A DNA stretch of 23,966 nt from an uncultured Ruminococcus sp. Its GTDB lineage: Bacteria; Bacillota; Clostridia; Oscillospirales; Ruminococcaceae. This document shows positions 7,544 to 14,755 of the stretch, one piece after another. Position numbers and translations under genes: made by a program. Under the pieces are notes generated by a model. The model worked only from the letters and a program-made list of their open reading frames with translations. It ran no database searches and had not been told where the DNA came from. Position 1 is the stretch's first letter. Every line of letters begins with the position of its first letter. The stretch is taken from NCBI GenBank assembly GCA_947175975.1, contig CAMWOX010000009.1, positions 1 to 23,966 of the forward strand, in the 5' to 3' direction.

Positions 7544-8665
7544 ATGTACAATATTTTAACTCTGAATAAGATTGCTGCCTGCGGCACAGATCTGTTCGAC
7601 AAGGCAAATTATACAGTCGGCAGTGATGTAGAGAATCCGGCAGGTATCCTGGTTCGTTCTGCAAAAATGCATGATATGGCATTCGGTGAAGAACTGCTTG
7701 CTATTGGTCGTGCCGGTGCAGGTACAAATAATATCCCGGTTGACAAATGTGCTGAACAGGGCATTGTCGTGTTCAATTCTCCCGGTGCGAATGCAAACGC
7801 TGTTAAGGAATTAGTTGTTGCTGGATTGCTTCTTGCATCCCGTAAAGTGACAAAGGCTGTGCAGTGGGCGGCTGATCTGAAAGACACAGAAGAAGCAAAC
7901 GTTGCTGCACAGGTAGAAAAAGGCAAGAGCCAGTTCGGCGGCTGTGAAATCACAGGTAAGACACTCGGTATTATCGGACTCGGTGCAATCGGTCGGAAAG
8001 TGGCAAAAGCAGCATCTGCTCTTGGTATGTCCGTTGTCGGCACGGATCCGTTCTTGAGTGAAGCGGCTGCACAGGAAATTGCAGATTGCTGTAAAGTAGT
8101 TGCTACCAAAGAAGAAGTTTACGCTGAAGCAGATTATCTGACGATTCATGTGCCGTTCAATGCAGATACCAAGGGATTTGTGAACGCTGAAACAATTGCA
8201 CAGATGAAAGACGGTGTCAAAATCCTGAATTTTGCAAGAGGCGAACTCGTCAATGATGCAGATCTCAAGATAGCTCTGGAGACTGGCAAGGTCGCTTGCT
8301 ATGTAACAGACTTCCCGAATGCTGACACAGTCAATGTGGATGGTATCGTTGCAATTCCGCATCTGGGTGCATCCACTGCGGAATCCGAGGATAACTGTGC
8401 AATCATGGCAGCAAATGAACTGATTGATTATATTGAAAACGGCAATATTCAGAACTCTGTAAACTATCCGAATGTATCTCTGGATGCAGCAGGAAAGAAA
8501 ACAACTGTTCTGCATAAAGCAGATGCAGATCTGTCCGGCATTGCCGCTGATGCAAAGGCAACTGGCACAAAGGGCGGATTTGGCTACACAATCCTTGCAG
8601 GAGACGTGGATGCAGAAGCTGTCAAGGCAATTGACGGTGTGATCCGTGTCAGAGTGATTGGTTAA
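7544..8665 (+). CDS. serA: D-3-phosphoglycerate dehydrogenase
   Basis: This NAD-dependent enzyme oxidises 3-phosphoglycerate to 3-phosphohydroxypyruvate, the committed step of serine synthesis. The 373-residue product is the short type. It has a D-2-hydroxyacid dehydrogenase catalytic domain, a Rossmann insert with GLGAIG at residues 145-150, the active-site Arg232 in FARGEL and the acid/base His273 in IPHLGAS. A reduced C-terminal domain ends GVIRVRVI, in place of the long allosteric ASB-ACT tail of other enzymes. ATG 7544 is preferred over the upstream in-frame TTG because TAGGAGG at 7528-7534 fits it. The order serC then serA reverses the pathway order, but co-transcription from the serC promoter is clear. 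A terminator follows 21 bp after the stop. Confidence 0.97.
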   Translation: MYNILTLNKIAACGTDLFDKANYTVGSDVENPAGILVRSAKMHDMAFGEELLAIGRAGAGTNNIPVDKCAEQGIVVFNSPGANANAVKELVVAGLLLASRKVTKAVQWAADLKDTEEANVAAQVEKGKSQFGGCEITGKTLGIIGLGAIGRKVAKAASALGMSVVGTDPFLSEAAAQEIADCCKVVATKEEVYAEADYLTIHVPFNADTKGFVNAETIAQMKDGVKILNFARGELVNDADLKIALETGKVACYVTDFPNADTVNVDGIVAIPHLGASTAESEDNCAIMAANELIDYIENGNIQNSVNYPNVSLDAAGKKTTVLHKADADLSGIAADAKATGTKGGFGYTILAGDVDAEAVKAIDGVIRVRVIG

Positions 8666-8685
8666 TTTTCAGTCCGAAAATAAGA

Positions 8686-8722
8686 AACGCCTGTCTGGCT
8701 CTGAAACAGACGGGCGTTTTTT
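8686..8722 (+). terminator. Intrinsic terminator of the serC-serA operon
   Basis: AACGCCTGTCTG (8686-8697) pairs with CAGACGGGCGTT (8707-8718) over 12 bp with one G-T pair. The loop has 9 bases and a run of six T begins within the stem end (8717-8722). Confidence 0.95.
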
Positions 8723-8742
8723 GAACTATGAGGGCATAATTT

Positions 8743-8847
8743 ATGAAACAAGTGAAAAAGCATGAAAAAATCTGGAGTATTCTGGATTTTGTAACAGATA
8801 TGTTGGAATTGTTTGTAGATGTTACGGAAATTTTTCTGGATCATTAA
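8743..8847 (+). CDS. Hypothetical acidic micro-protein (34 aa)
   Basis: A 34-codon ORF runs from ATG 8743 to TAA 8845-8847. The predicted peptide starts MKQVKKHEKIW and continues as a single amphipathic helix rich in Phe, Leu, Ile, Asp and Glu. It has three Thr/Val turns and an acidic end (FLDH). The charge is basic at the N-terminus and acidic afterwards. It has no Cys and no signal peptide. A possible AGGG ribosome site lies at 8731-8734, weak and somewhat close. It begins 20 bases after the serA terminator, so its promoter is unclear. I recognise no family. It might be a real small protein, because the next micro-ORF follows in the same direction, or chance. Confidence 0.4.
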   Translation: MKQVKKHEKIWSILDFVTDMLELFVDVTEIFLDH

Positions 8848-8868
8848 TGAAATTAAGAGGTGATTGCA

Positions 8869-9012
8869 TTGCGAAAGAAAAAATCAAAAATCAGGAAATT
8901 TATTTTTAAAATGAAGCTGATCATTGCAATTCTCGAATTGCTCCAAGCAACCGCAACAGTCGTTTGGTTTTATCAAAAATTTTTCAGGAAACATAACAAA
9001 AACAAAAAATAG
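8869..9012 (+). CDS. Hypothetical basic single-span membrane micro-protein (47 aa)
   Basis: TTG at 8869 opens a 47-residue ORF ending at TAG 9010-9012. AAGAGGTGA at 8855-8863 is a convincing ribosome site with good spacing. The N-terminal 16 residues are strongly basic (RKKKSKIRK). They are followed by one hydrophobic helix (LIIAILELLQATATVVWFY, residues 17-35) and a basic tail ending KHNKNKK. This suggests a small protein sitting in the membrane with both ends attached to anionic lipid, or an RNA/nucleotide-binding tether. It sits 21 bp after the acidic micro-ORF and 18 bp before the TIM-barrel gene, so the three may form one transcript. No family is recognised. The ribosome site makes it more credible than the first micro-ORF. 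Confidence 0.5.
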   Translation: MRKKKSKIRKFIFKMKLIIAILELLQATATVVWFYQKFFRKHNKNKK

Positions 9013-9030
9013 TTTCAGGGAGGAATTTTC

Positions 9031-9852
9031 ATGCAGGCGGGTGTCTCTACTGCTTGTCTCTATCCGGATCTAACCGAAGAGGCATTGTATAATCTGGTAG
9101 TCAATGGCATTTTTCATGTCGAAATTTTTATTAATACCGACAGTGAACTGCGTAAGCCATTTATCCGGAATCTGGCGGATATTATGAAACGTTACGGCAC
9201 GACTTGCAAAAGTCTGCATCCGTTTGCATGTCCAATAGAACCCATGATGCTCTTCTCCAGATATGAACGTCGTATGACGGATATGCTGGAATATTATAAA
9301 AAGCATTTTGAAGCAATGAATCTTCTGGGTGCAGAAATTTTTGTCCTGCATGGAAATTTCAGAGTCTGTGCCGTTCCCGTGGAATATTACTGCGAACGTT
9401 TTGTCAGACTTGTCCAGCTCGGCAAAGAATTTGGCATTACAGTTGCACAGGAAAATGTAGAACGCTGTCAGAGCGGTTCGCTCCAGTTTCTGCGGGAGAT
9501 GATTAAAATACTTGGAGAGGATGCTAATTTTGTCCTGGATGTGAAACAGGCTGTCCGTGCCGGAGAAAATCCTATCCAGATGCTTCATACACTCGGACGG
9601 CATGTGTGTCATGTTCATATGAGCGATCATAGAATACATGATCCGAAAGCAGATTGTCTTATGCTCGGTGCAGGAGAGTTTACAATCCGGAATTTCCTGG
9701 AGCATCTTTCACAGTATCATCCGGATGCATCCGTGATGCTGGAGCTGTACCGGGAGAATTTCCGGGGAATTTCAGATCTGGTGAGTAATTATAGAATGCT
9801 GGCAAGAATGATTTCGGGAATTGAGAAAAATATAAAAAACATGCAAAAATAA
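9031..9852 (+). CDS. Sugar phosphate isomerase/epimerase family protein (xylose isomerase-like TIM barrel)
   Basis: The 273-residue protein fits the AP-endonuclease-2-type TIM barrel family that includes sugar epimerases and isomerases. Candidate divalent-metal ligands lie at the ends of barrel strands: H107 (FVLHGNF), E141 (VAQENVER), D170 (FVLDVKQA), H196 (HVHMSD) and E238 (MLELYREN). These positions are typical for hexulose-phosphate isomerase and myo-inosose-type enzymes. No signal peptide is present, so it should be cytoplasmic. Start ATG 9031 has CAGGGAGG at 9017-9024. The family is wide and the substrate cannot be read from the sequence. The neighbours (micro-ORFs, nrdR) give no pathway hint. 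Endonuclease IV itself is unlikely because its full three-metal signature set is not seen. Confidence 0.85.
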   Translation: MQAGVSTACLYPDLTEEALYNLVVNGIFHVEIFINTDSELRKPFIRNLADIMKRYGTTCKSLHPFACPIEPMMLFSRYERRMTDMLEYYKKHFEAMNLLGAEIFVLHGNFRVCAVPVEYYCERFVRLVQLGKEFGITVAQENVERCQSGSLQFLREMIKILGEDANFVLDVKQAVRAGENPIQMLHTLGRHVCHVHMSDHRIHDPKADCLMLGAGEFTIRNFLEHLSQYHPDASVMLELYRENFRGISDLVSNYRMLARMISGIEKNIKNMQK

Positions 9853-9887
9853 GATGCAGAGACTGGAATTATTGTGAAATTTCTGCA

Positions 9888-9916
9888 TTGACAAAATTTC
9901 CTGTTTCTGTTATAAT
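9888..9916 (+). promoter_or_regulatory. Sigma-A promoter for nrdR
   Basis: Perfect consensus hexamers TTGACA (9888-9893) and TATAAT (9911-9916) are separated by 17 bp. A start near 9923 leaves a leader of about 60 bases to nrdR. I see no convincing NrdR-box pair around it, so autoregulation is not supported by sequence. Confidence 0.92.
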
Positions 9917-9982
9917 AAATATATTCTGTAAAAAATAGAGTTATTTTTAGAAAAATAGTATGCAAAGCAGAGGAGTTTCCTG

Positions 9983-10432
9983 ATGAAATGTCCATATTGC
10001 AGTTATGAGGAGTCAAAAGTTATTGACTCCCGACCGTCTGACGATCGGAAACGCCGCAGAAGAGAATGCCTCAAATGCGGCAAGCGTTTCACGACATACG
10101 AGGTTGTTGAACAACCAATGCGGATTGTTATTAAGCGTGATGGGTCATTTGAGCCTTATGACAGAAATAAGCTCATGAGTGGTATTTATCATGCAACGAA
10201 AAAACGTCCTGTTACGATTGCACAGGTCAATGCAATCGCTGATGAAGTCGAGTCGAGTTATGTTGACAGCTGGAACAGCCAGATGAGTTCTGACAGGATC
10301 GGTTCTCTGGTACTCGAACATCTCAAGCATCTGGACGAAATTGCTTACATCCGGTTTGCGTCAGTGTACAAGGATTTTAAGGATGCCGCAAGCTTCATGG
10401 CGGCAATTGTGGCATTGCAGAATGAGAAGTAA
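9983..10432 (+). CDS. nrdR: Transcriptional repressor NrdR
   Basis: NrdR senses dATP/ATP and represses ribonucleotide reductase operons. The 149-residue protein has the N-terminal zinc ribbon (Cys3, Cys6, Cys29, Cys32) with the basic stretch DDRKRRRREC between the knuckles. An ATP-cone domain spans residues 47-137, including VIKRDGSFEPYDRNKL and the late block EIAYIRFASVYKDF. Length and arrangement are standard. ATG 9983 has an AGAGGAG ribosome site around 9969-9974. It has its own strong promoter. The nrd genes it would regulate are not in this window. The membrane protein gene follows 31 bp later, probably on the same mRNA. Confidence 0.97.
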   Translation: MKCPYCSYEESKVIDSRPSDDRKRRRRECLKCGKRFTTYEVVEQPMRIVIKRDGSFEPYDRNKLMSGIYHATKKRPVTIAQVNAIADEVESSYVDSWNSQMSSDRIGSLVLEHLKHLDEIAYIRFASVYKDFKDAASFMAAIVALQNEK

Positions 10433-10463
10433 TTTTCTCAGAGTTTTTGGAGAGGTGTTTTTT

Positions 10464-10868
10464 ATGAATAGTGATGACATTATCCAACAGATTTTTCACC
10501 CGGAGGATGAAACAGATTATTTTGATCCAGCGGATATGCAGTCGAACAAAGCCGTTGCGGTTTTTGCAAGCATCCCAATTTTGTTCTGGCTTCCGTTGAT
10601 AGCCTCTCAGGGTTCTTCTTATGGAAAGTTCTGTGCTAACCAGGGACTGCTCCTGCTTGTCGTCAATGTTGCATTGAATGTTGCTCATGGTATTCTGGGA
10701 ACAGTCCTAAGTTTTATCCCGGTGATTGGTGGGATTGTTGCCGGATTGCTGGGACTGCTTGTCGGTGCAGCAGGATTTGCGGCATTCCTGCTCTTATTGA
10801 TCAGTGCTTGCCAGGGCAGAGCAAGAAGAATCCCATTGATCGGCAGATTATTTGAAGCTTTCCGGTAA
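10464..10868 (+). CDS. Small multi-pass membrane protein (DUF4870/Tic20-like)
   Basis: The 134-residue protein has an acidic 28-residue cytoplasmic N-terminus followed by three hydrophobic segments, roughly residues 30-48, 58-82 and 86-115. The last two are Gly/Leu-rich (IPVIGGIVAGLLGLLVGAAG). A short basic tail follows. The block KFCANQGLLLLVV between the first two segments is typical of the DUF4870/Tic20-like family, whose members have no settled function. ATG 10464 is selected over an earlier in-frame start because GGAGAGG at 10449-10455 is well placed and the earlier start would lie inside nrdR. Its last 21 bp overlap the end of the convergent minus-strand gene. A conserved functional link to nrdR is not known to me. 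Confidence 0.75.
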   Translation: MNSDDIIQQIFHPEDETDYFDPADMQSNKAVAVFASIPILFWLPLIASQGSSYGKFCANQGLLLLVVNVALNVAHGILGTVLSFIPVIGGIVAGLLGLLVGAAGFAAFLLLLISACQGRARRIPLIGRLFEAFR

Positions 10869-11315
10869 TTGGTTGTCCGGAATCGGATTTCCCTGCATGT
10901 CAAGCGTTTCGCTGTCTGCTCCCGGATAGTAGCATTGTGCGCCGACAAGAATGCCATCTGCTGTCAATAATTCTGCATAGAGTCCGGAGTCTTTCAGTGC
11001 ATATGTATAAAGAATGCCATTTGTGCCGGCGTAGTCCGTAAAGGGGAGATTCTGCTGTGCCTGGAGCTGAATATAATTCTGATAGTTCTGATCAGGATTT
11101 TCGGAATCAGCGTACGGAATCACCACAGCCCTGGAGCTTTGCAGTTTCCCTTGCCATCCCTGTGTCAGCAGCCATGCGCTCCGGTCAAATTCCGTGACAG
11201 CACGGATCTGTTGTGCGGGTGCTTTCTGTTTCTGGTTCAGAAATAGGACAATAACACAGAATACCGCCGGGATCAAAATCAGGAGATATTTCGAATATTT
11301 TTTGATAACAATCAC
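10848..11315 (-). CDS. Membrane-anchored extracytoplasmic protein, DUF4830-like
   Basis: This is the only convincing minus-strand gene, with 155 residues. The N-terminus has two Lys then one hydrophobic segment (LLILIPAVFCVIVLFL, about residues 11-26) that could be an uncleaved anchor. The rest should be outside the cell. The soluble part contains AWLLTQGWQ, VVIPYADSENPDQNYQNYIQLQAQQ and GILYTYALKDSG. This series of short blocks resembles the DUF4830 family found in clostridia and ruminococci (function unknown). The start is uncertain: GTG at 11315 is only 1 base after AGGAG, unusually close, and no ATG lies in frame downstream before the hydrophobic segment. The 3' end overlaps the + strand membrane gene by 21 bp with no separate terminator. 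Confidence 0.75.
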   Translation of the reverse strand: MIVIKKYSKYLLILIPAVFCVIVLFLNQKQKAPAQQIRAVTEFDRSAWLLTQGWQGKLQSSRAVVIPYADSENPDQNYQNYIQLQAQQNLPFTDYAGTNGILYTYALKDSGLYAELLTADGILVGAQCYYPGADSETLDMQGNPIPDNQLPESFK

Positions 11316-11385
11316 GCTCCTGTTGTAGATTATAATTTAATTTATGCACAGCAGGACGAGTTTAGAATACTGGAGTGTTGCGACA

Positions 11386-12165
11386 ATGGCTGAAATCAGA
11401 CTGGATAAATTTCTGGCAAACAGAAGCAGTTATTCCCGGAATGAAGTGAAAAATCTGCTCCGGAAAGGTGCAGTCCGGGTGGATGCTGTCACAGAATGTG
11501 ATGGCAGCCGGAAGATTGATCCAGATTCTCAGATTGTCACATGCCTGGGAAAACAGATTCAGAGCGGTTCACATGTCTATCTGATTCTGAATAAGCCTGT
11601 TGGTTATCTCTGTGCTACGGAAGATAGATCACACAGGACAGTCCTGGATCTGATTCCGGAATCCCTTAGAATCAAAGGATTATTTCCTGCCGGCAGACTG
11701 GATCTTGACAGCACGGGGCTTGTTCTGCTCACGGATGACGGGCAGCTTGCACATGAGATGCTTGCACCCAAAAAGCACGTTCCGAAATATTATCTTGTGC
11801 GCCTGCGTGATCCGATTCGGGATCAGGATATACAGGCACTCTCTAAGGGGATTGTTCTTTCGGATCAGACGCATTGTCTTCCGGCACAGGCACAGGCATT
11901 TCCGGATTCCTATGTGCTGATCTGCCTGCATGAGGGCAAATATCACCAGGTAAAAAGAATGTTTGCAAGTCTTGGTAATCATGTGGAATCTCTGCACAGG
12001 GTAGCCATCGGCGGACTGATTCTGCCCGAAAATTTGCGCTCTGGAGCATATTTGGAAATTCTGCACAAAGATCTTGCAGTAATGTTGAAAGCACAAAGCT
12101 TTCAGGTGATCTGTGAACAGATTTTGAAAAATTTTTCGTCATATTCTATAAATGCAAGCCCCTAA
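11386..12165 (+). CDS. rsuA: Pseudouridine synthase of the RsuA family (16S rRNA)
   Basis: The 259-residue protein has an N-terminal S4 RNA-binding domain (IRLDKFLANRSSYSRNEVK, then KGAVRVDAV). An RsuA/RluB/E/F-type catalytic domain follows, with Asp106 in the motif AGRLDLDSTGL as the nucleophile and with KYYLVRL, EGKYHQVKRMF and VESLHRVAIGGL. Family members isomerise one uridine in rRNA; the best match of motif spacing is the small-subunit U516 type, but RluB-type action on 23S rRNA cannot be excluded. I selected ATG 11386 (GGAG at 11372-11375). The upstream in-frame ATG 11344 has no ribosome site and would add 14 atypical residues. The tail after residue 230 is slightly longer than usual. 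It stands apart from its neighbours and faces away from the DUF4830-like gene. Confidence 0.93.
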   Translation: MAEIRLDKFLANRSSYSRNEVKNLLRKGAVRVDAVTECDGSRKIDPDSQIVTCLGKQIQSGSHVYLILNKPVGYLCATEDRSHRTVLDLIPESLRIKGLFPAGRLDLDSTGLVLLTDDGQLAHEMLAPKKHVPKYYLVRLRDPIRDQDIQALSKGIVLSDQTHCLPAQAQAFPDSYVLICLHEGKYHQVKRMFASLGNHVESLHRVAIGGLILPENLRSGAYLEILHKDLAVMLKAQSFQVICEQILKNFSSYSINASP

Positions 12166-12183
12166 GTTTAGGTAATCAGCGAA

Positions 12184-12212
12184 TTGAAAAATGTTTCAGA
12201 ATTTGTTATGAT
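12184..12212 (+). promoter_or_regulatory. Promoter of the sugar ABC ATPase gene
   Basis: TTGAAA (12184-12189) and TATGAT (12207-12212) are 17 bp apart. It lies about 120 bases before the ATPase start, giving a leader of roughly 110 bases that contains the repeated GGCGG/TTTAT elements described in the findings. Confidence 0.7.
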
Positions 12213-12331
12213 AATAATAGGCAGGTATTGACCGGCGGTTTTTATGTAAGTTTTGAGCATTTTTTTGCATGTTTTTTACATAGGCGGCTTTATCTGAAAA
12301 AAATTTTTTTGTAAATGGAGGATCTGAATAA

Positions 12332-13474
12332 ATGGCTGGTTTATCACTCAAAGGTATCTACAAGAAGTATCCGGGCGGCTATGTCGCTGTTACGGATGTC
12401 AATCTTGAGATCAGGGACAAAGAATTTATTATCCTGGTAGGACCTTCCGGCTGCGGTAAGTCTACCACACTTCGTATGGTAGCAGGTCTGGAAGAAATCT
12501 CAGAGGGCGAGCTTTACATCGGCGACAGATTAGTCAATGACGTTGCCCCGAAAGACAGAGATATTGCGATGGTGTTCCAGAACTATGCGCTTTATCCGCA
12601 TATGACTGTATTTGATAATATGGCATTCGGTCTGAAGCTGCGTAAAGTGCCGAAAGAGGAAATTGAAAGAAAAGTAATGGAAGCCGCAAGAATCCTGGAT
12701 CTGACACATCTGCTTGACAGAAAGCCGAAAGCTATGTCCGGTGGTCAGTGCCAGCGTGTGGCACTCGGCCGTGCAATTGTACGTTCCCCGAAAGTGTTCC
12801 TGCTCGACGAGCCGCTGTCCAACTTGGATGCAAAGCTCCGTGCGCAGATGAGAACAGAAATTTCCAAGCTGCATAAAAAGCTCGGCACAACGTTTATCTA
12901 TGTAACGCATGACCAGACTGAGGCTATGACCATGGGCGACAGAATCGTTGTTATGAAAGACGGTTTCATCCAGCAAGTGGATACACCTCAGGTGTTATAT
13001 GAGAGACCGGTCAATAAATTCGTGGCAGGATTCTTAGGATCTCCTCAAATGAACTTTATTGATGCTGCACTGGAAAGAAATGCATCCGGGCAGTATGTTG
13101 TGAAATTCGGTTCTGCTGACAGTAAATCCGGCAGAGGTACACAGTATGAGATCGTTGTTCCGGAAGCAAAGGCAAGTCCGGATTTGGCGAAATATGTCAA
13201 TCGTGAAGTCACACTCGGCATCCGTCCGGAGAGTGTTCATGATGAGCCGATGTATCTGAGTACCGCAACAACCGGTATTGTGGACTGCGAAGTAGAAATC
13301 ACAGAAATGATGGGTGCAGAGACTTATCTGTATCTGACTTGTGCAGGAAATTCCCTGACAGCAAGAGTTTCTCCGAGTTCTACGGCAAGATCCGGCGATA
13401 CGATCAAAGTTGCTCTGGATGCCAACAGGATTCACCTGTTTGACAAAGAAACAGAGCGTGCAATTATTAACTGA
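12332..13474 (+). CDS. msmX: Carbohydrate ABC transporter ATP-binding protein (MsmK/UgpC/MalK type)
   Basis: The 380-residue protein is the nucleotide-binding subunit of CUT1-type sugar importers. Walker A GPSGCGKST spans residues 37-45, the signature is MSGGQ at 135-139, Walker B is LLDEP with Asp159/Glu160, and the switch His is 193 (VTHDQ). A C-terminal regulatory TOBE domain follows from about residue 240 (LGIRPESVHDEP, FDKE). The residue after the signature is Cys140 where Arg is usual (GGQCQR instead of GGQRQR). No permease or binding protein is adjacent. The gene has its own promoter and terminator, which is the arrangement expected of a multitask ATPase shared by several importers, as known for MsmX and MsmK. 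The symbol is by analogy. GGAGGAT (12317-12323) precedes ATG 12332. Confidence 0.93.
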   Translation: MAGLSLKGIYKKYPGGYVAVTDVNLEIRDKEFIILVGPSGCGKSTTLRMVAGLEEISEGELYIGDRLVNDVAPKDRDIAMVFQNYALYPHMTVFDNMAFGLKLRKVPKEEIERKVMEAARILDLTHLLDRKPKAMSGGQCQRVALGRAIVRSPKVFLLDEPLSNLDAKLRAQMRTEISKLHKKLGTTFIYVTHDQTEAMTMGDRIVVMKDGFIQQVDTPQVLYERPVNKFVAGFLGSPQMNFIDAALERNASGQYVVKFGSADSKSGRGTQYEIVVPEAKASPDLAKYVNREVTLGIRPESVHDEPMYLSTATTGIVDCEVEITEMMGAETYLYLTCAGNSLTARVSPSSTARSGDTIKVALDANRIHLFDKETERAIIN

Positions 13475-13486
13475 GTTTTTTCAGAA

Positions 13487-13516
13487 ATTCCCCTGCTCCG
13501 GCAGGGGAATATTTTT
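13487..13516 (+). terminator. Intrinsic terminator after the ABC ATPase gene
   Basis: ATTCCCCTGC (13487-13496) and GCAGGGGAAT (13501-13510) form a perfect 10-bp stem with a TCCG tetraloop, followed by ATTTTT. Confidence 0.93.
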
Positions 13517-13578
13517 AGATAAAAATATAGAAAATTCAAAATAAAATTTATCAAAACTGCTGAAAATCGGAAAGACAC

Positions 13579-13607
13579 TTGACTTTTTGCAGAAATCGTG
13601 GTACACT
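13579..13607 (+). promoter_or_regulatory. Sigma-A promoter of the hrcA-grpE-dnaK-dnaJ operon
   Basis: TTGACT (13579-13584) and TACACT (13602-13607) with a 17-bp spacer. The CIRCE operator begins 5 bases after the -10 box, covering the expected start point. HrcA bound there would block initiation. Confidence 0.88.
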
Positions 13608-13611
13608 AAAC

Positions 13612-13638
13612 TTAGCACTCAAAGATTGAGAGTGCTAA
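13612..13638 (+). promoter_or_regulatory. CIRCE operator (HrcA binding site)
   Basis: TTAGCACTC (13612-13620) and its exact inverted copy GAGTGCTAA (13630-13638) flank a 9-base spacer. This is the consensus CIRCE with no mismatch. It is bound by HrcA, whose gene starts 55 bases further on, so the repressor controls its own operon. Confidence 0.98.
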
Positions 13639-13693
13639 AATATGCAGAAGATGAATTTGATCCTTTCTATCAAGAGCAAGGGTGTGAATTGCA

Positions 13694-14755
13694 ATGAATG
13701 AACGGAAGCTGAAAATACTCGCTGCCGTTGTGGAGTTCTATGTCAGAACCGGTGAACCTGTCGGATCAAAAATGATTGCATCCCTGCCGGAAATTCATGT
13801 TTCTGCTGCCACTGTCCGCAATGATATGGCAGTTCTCGAACAGCTCGGCTATCTCGAACAGCCGCATACATCCGCAGGAAGAGTACCGACGATCCAGGGT
13901 TACCGGCTTTATATTGATGAGCTGATGTCCCCTGCATGTCTTCCGGAAGAAGAGTGTGCAAGACTGGATGATATGCTTGCCGTTCATGGGAGTATGAGCG
14001 AAGAGCTGCTGATCCAGAATGCAACCACAGCACTGGCAGAACTGACACAGTGTGCGGCTGTTGTTTCGGATTTTTCCCCGCAGTTCTCTGTGATCTCCAA
14101 AGTGGAAGTGATTCCCACAGGCAAGCGTGTCTATGTGATTTTATTAATTACTTCCGGAGGCAGTATCAAAAATAAAGCCTGCCGTCTGGAGTTTGACCTC
14201 ACAAATGAACAGCTGCATTGGTTCTCCGGCTATTTGTCAGAACATCTGGAGGGAATTTCCGTTTCGGATCTGTCGGATGAACTGATGGAAAATCTGACAG
14301 CGGCAATGAGTGCTTATATGATGAGTCTGGCACCGCTTGTGCAGGGTGTATTTGAGTTGTACAAGGATCTGAGACAGCATGCGTTGTTATGCAAAGGCGA
14401 GAAGCATTTATTTTCTTACGAAGATTTAGACAAGATGGAAGTTGTGCGGTTTATCGAACACAAAGACGAGCTGATTCAGCTGATGGATGATTCTTTCAGC
14501 GGCATTCGAGTGGTGTTCGGCAAGGATAAAAATAATTTTGTGATCGGCAATTCCAGTATGATTGTTTCTAAATATCGTAAGGGCAGGAAGAATGTCGGTT
14601 CTCTTGGCGTGATTGGTCCGATGAGACTGGATTACGCAAAAGTGATTCCATATATTGAGTATTTTTCACAGAAAATTACAGACCTGATTTCGGAGCAGTC
14701 TGAACAGTCTGAACGGACTGGAGAGATAAAACCGGATGAAGAAGATGAAAAGTAA
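13694..14755 (+). CDS. hrcA: Heat-inducible transcription repressor HrcA
   Basis: HrcA represses class I heat-shock genes by binding CIRCE and is kept active by GroEL. The 353-residue protein has an N-terminal winged-helix domain (residues 1-75, with GEPVGSKMIA, VSAATVRNDMAVLE and TSAGRVPTIQGYRLYIDEL). A GAF-like core follows, ending with the conserved C-terminal block SLGVIGPMRLDYAKVIPYIEY. It is near the typical 340-350 residues. ATG 13694 is used; AAGGGTG (13678-13684) gives a moderate ribosome site, and the start agrees with the usual M-x-x-RK-x-x-IL. The coding 3' end overlaps grpE by 20 bp. Confidence 0.97.
   Translation: MNERKLKILAAVVEFYVRTGEPVGSKMIASLPEIHVSAATVRNDMAVLEQLGYLEQPHTSAGRVPTIQGYRLYIDELMSPACLPEEECARLDDMLAVHGSMSEELLIQNATTALAELTQCAAVVSDFSPQFSVISKVEVIPTGKRVYVILLITSGGSIKNKACRLEFDLTNEQLHWFSGYLSEHLEGISVSDLSDELMENLTAAMSAYMMSLAPLVQGVFELYKDLRQHALLCKGEKHLFSYEDLDKMEVVRFIEHKDELIQLMDDSFSGIRVVFGKDKNNFVIGNSSMIVSKYRKGRKNVGSLGVIGPMRLDYAKVIPYIEYFSQKITDLISEQSEQSERTGEIKPDEEDEK

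Noticed and set aside
7811..8515. 234-residue ORF antisense to serA
   Set aside because: Same reason: full overlap with a well-supported gene and no ribosome site or family motif.
11331..11336. TATAAT as promoter for the RsuA-type gene
   Set aside because: The only TTGATA upstream is 23 bases away, too far; on the opposite strand a matching -35 is also missing.
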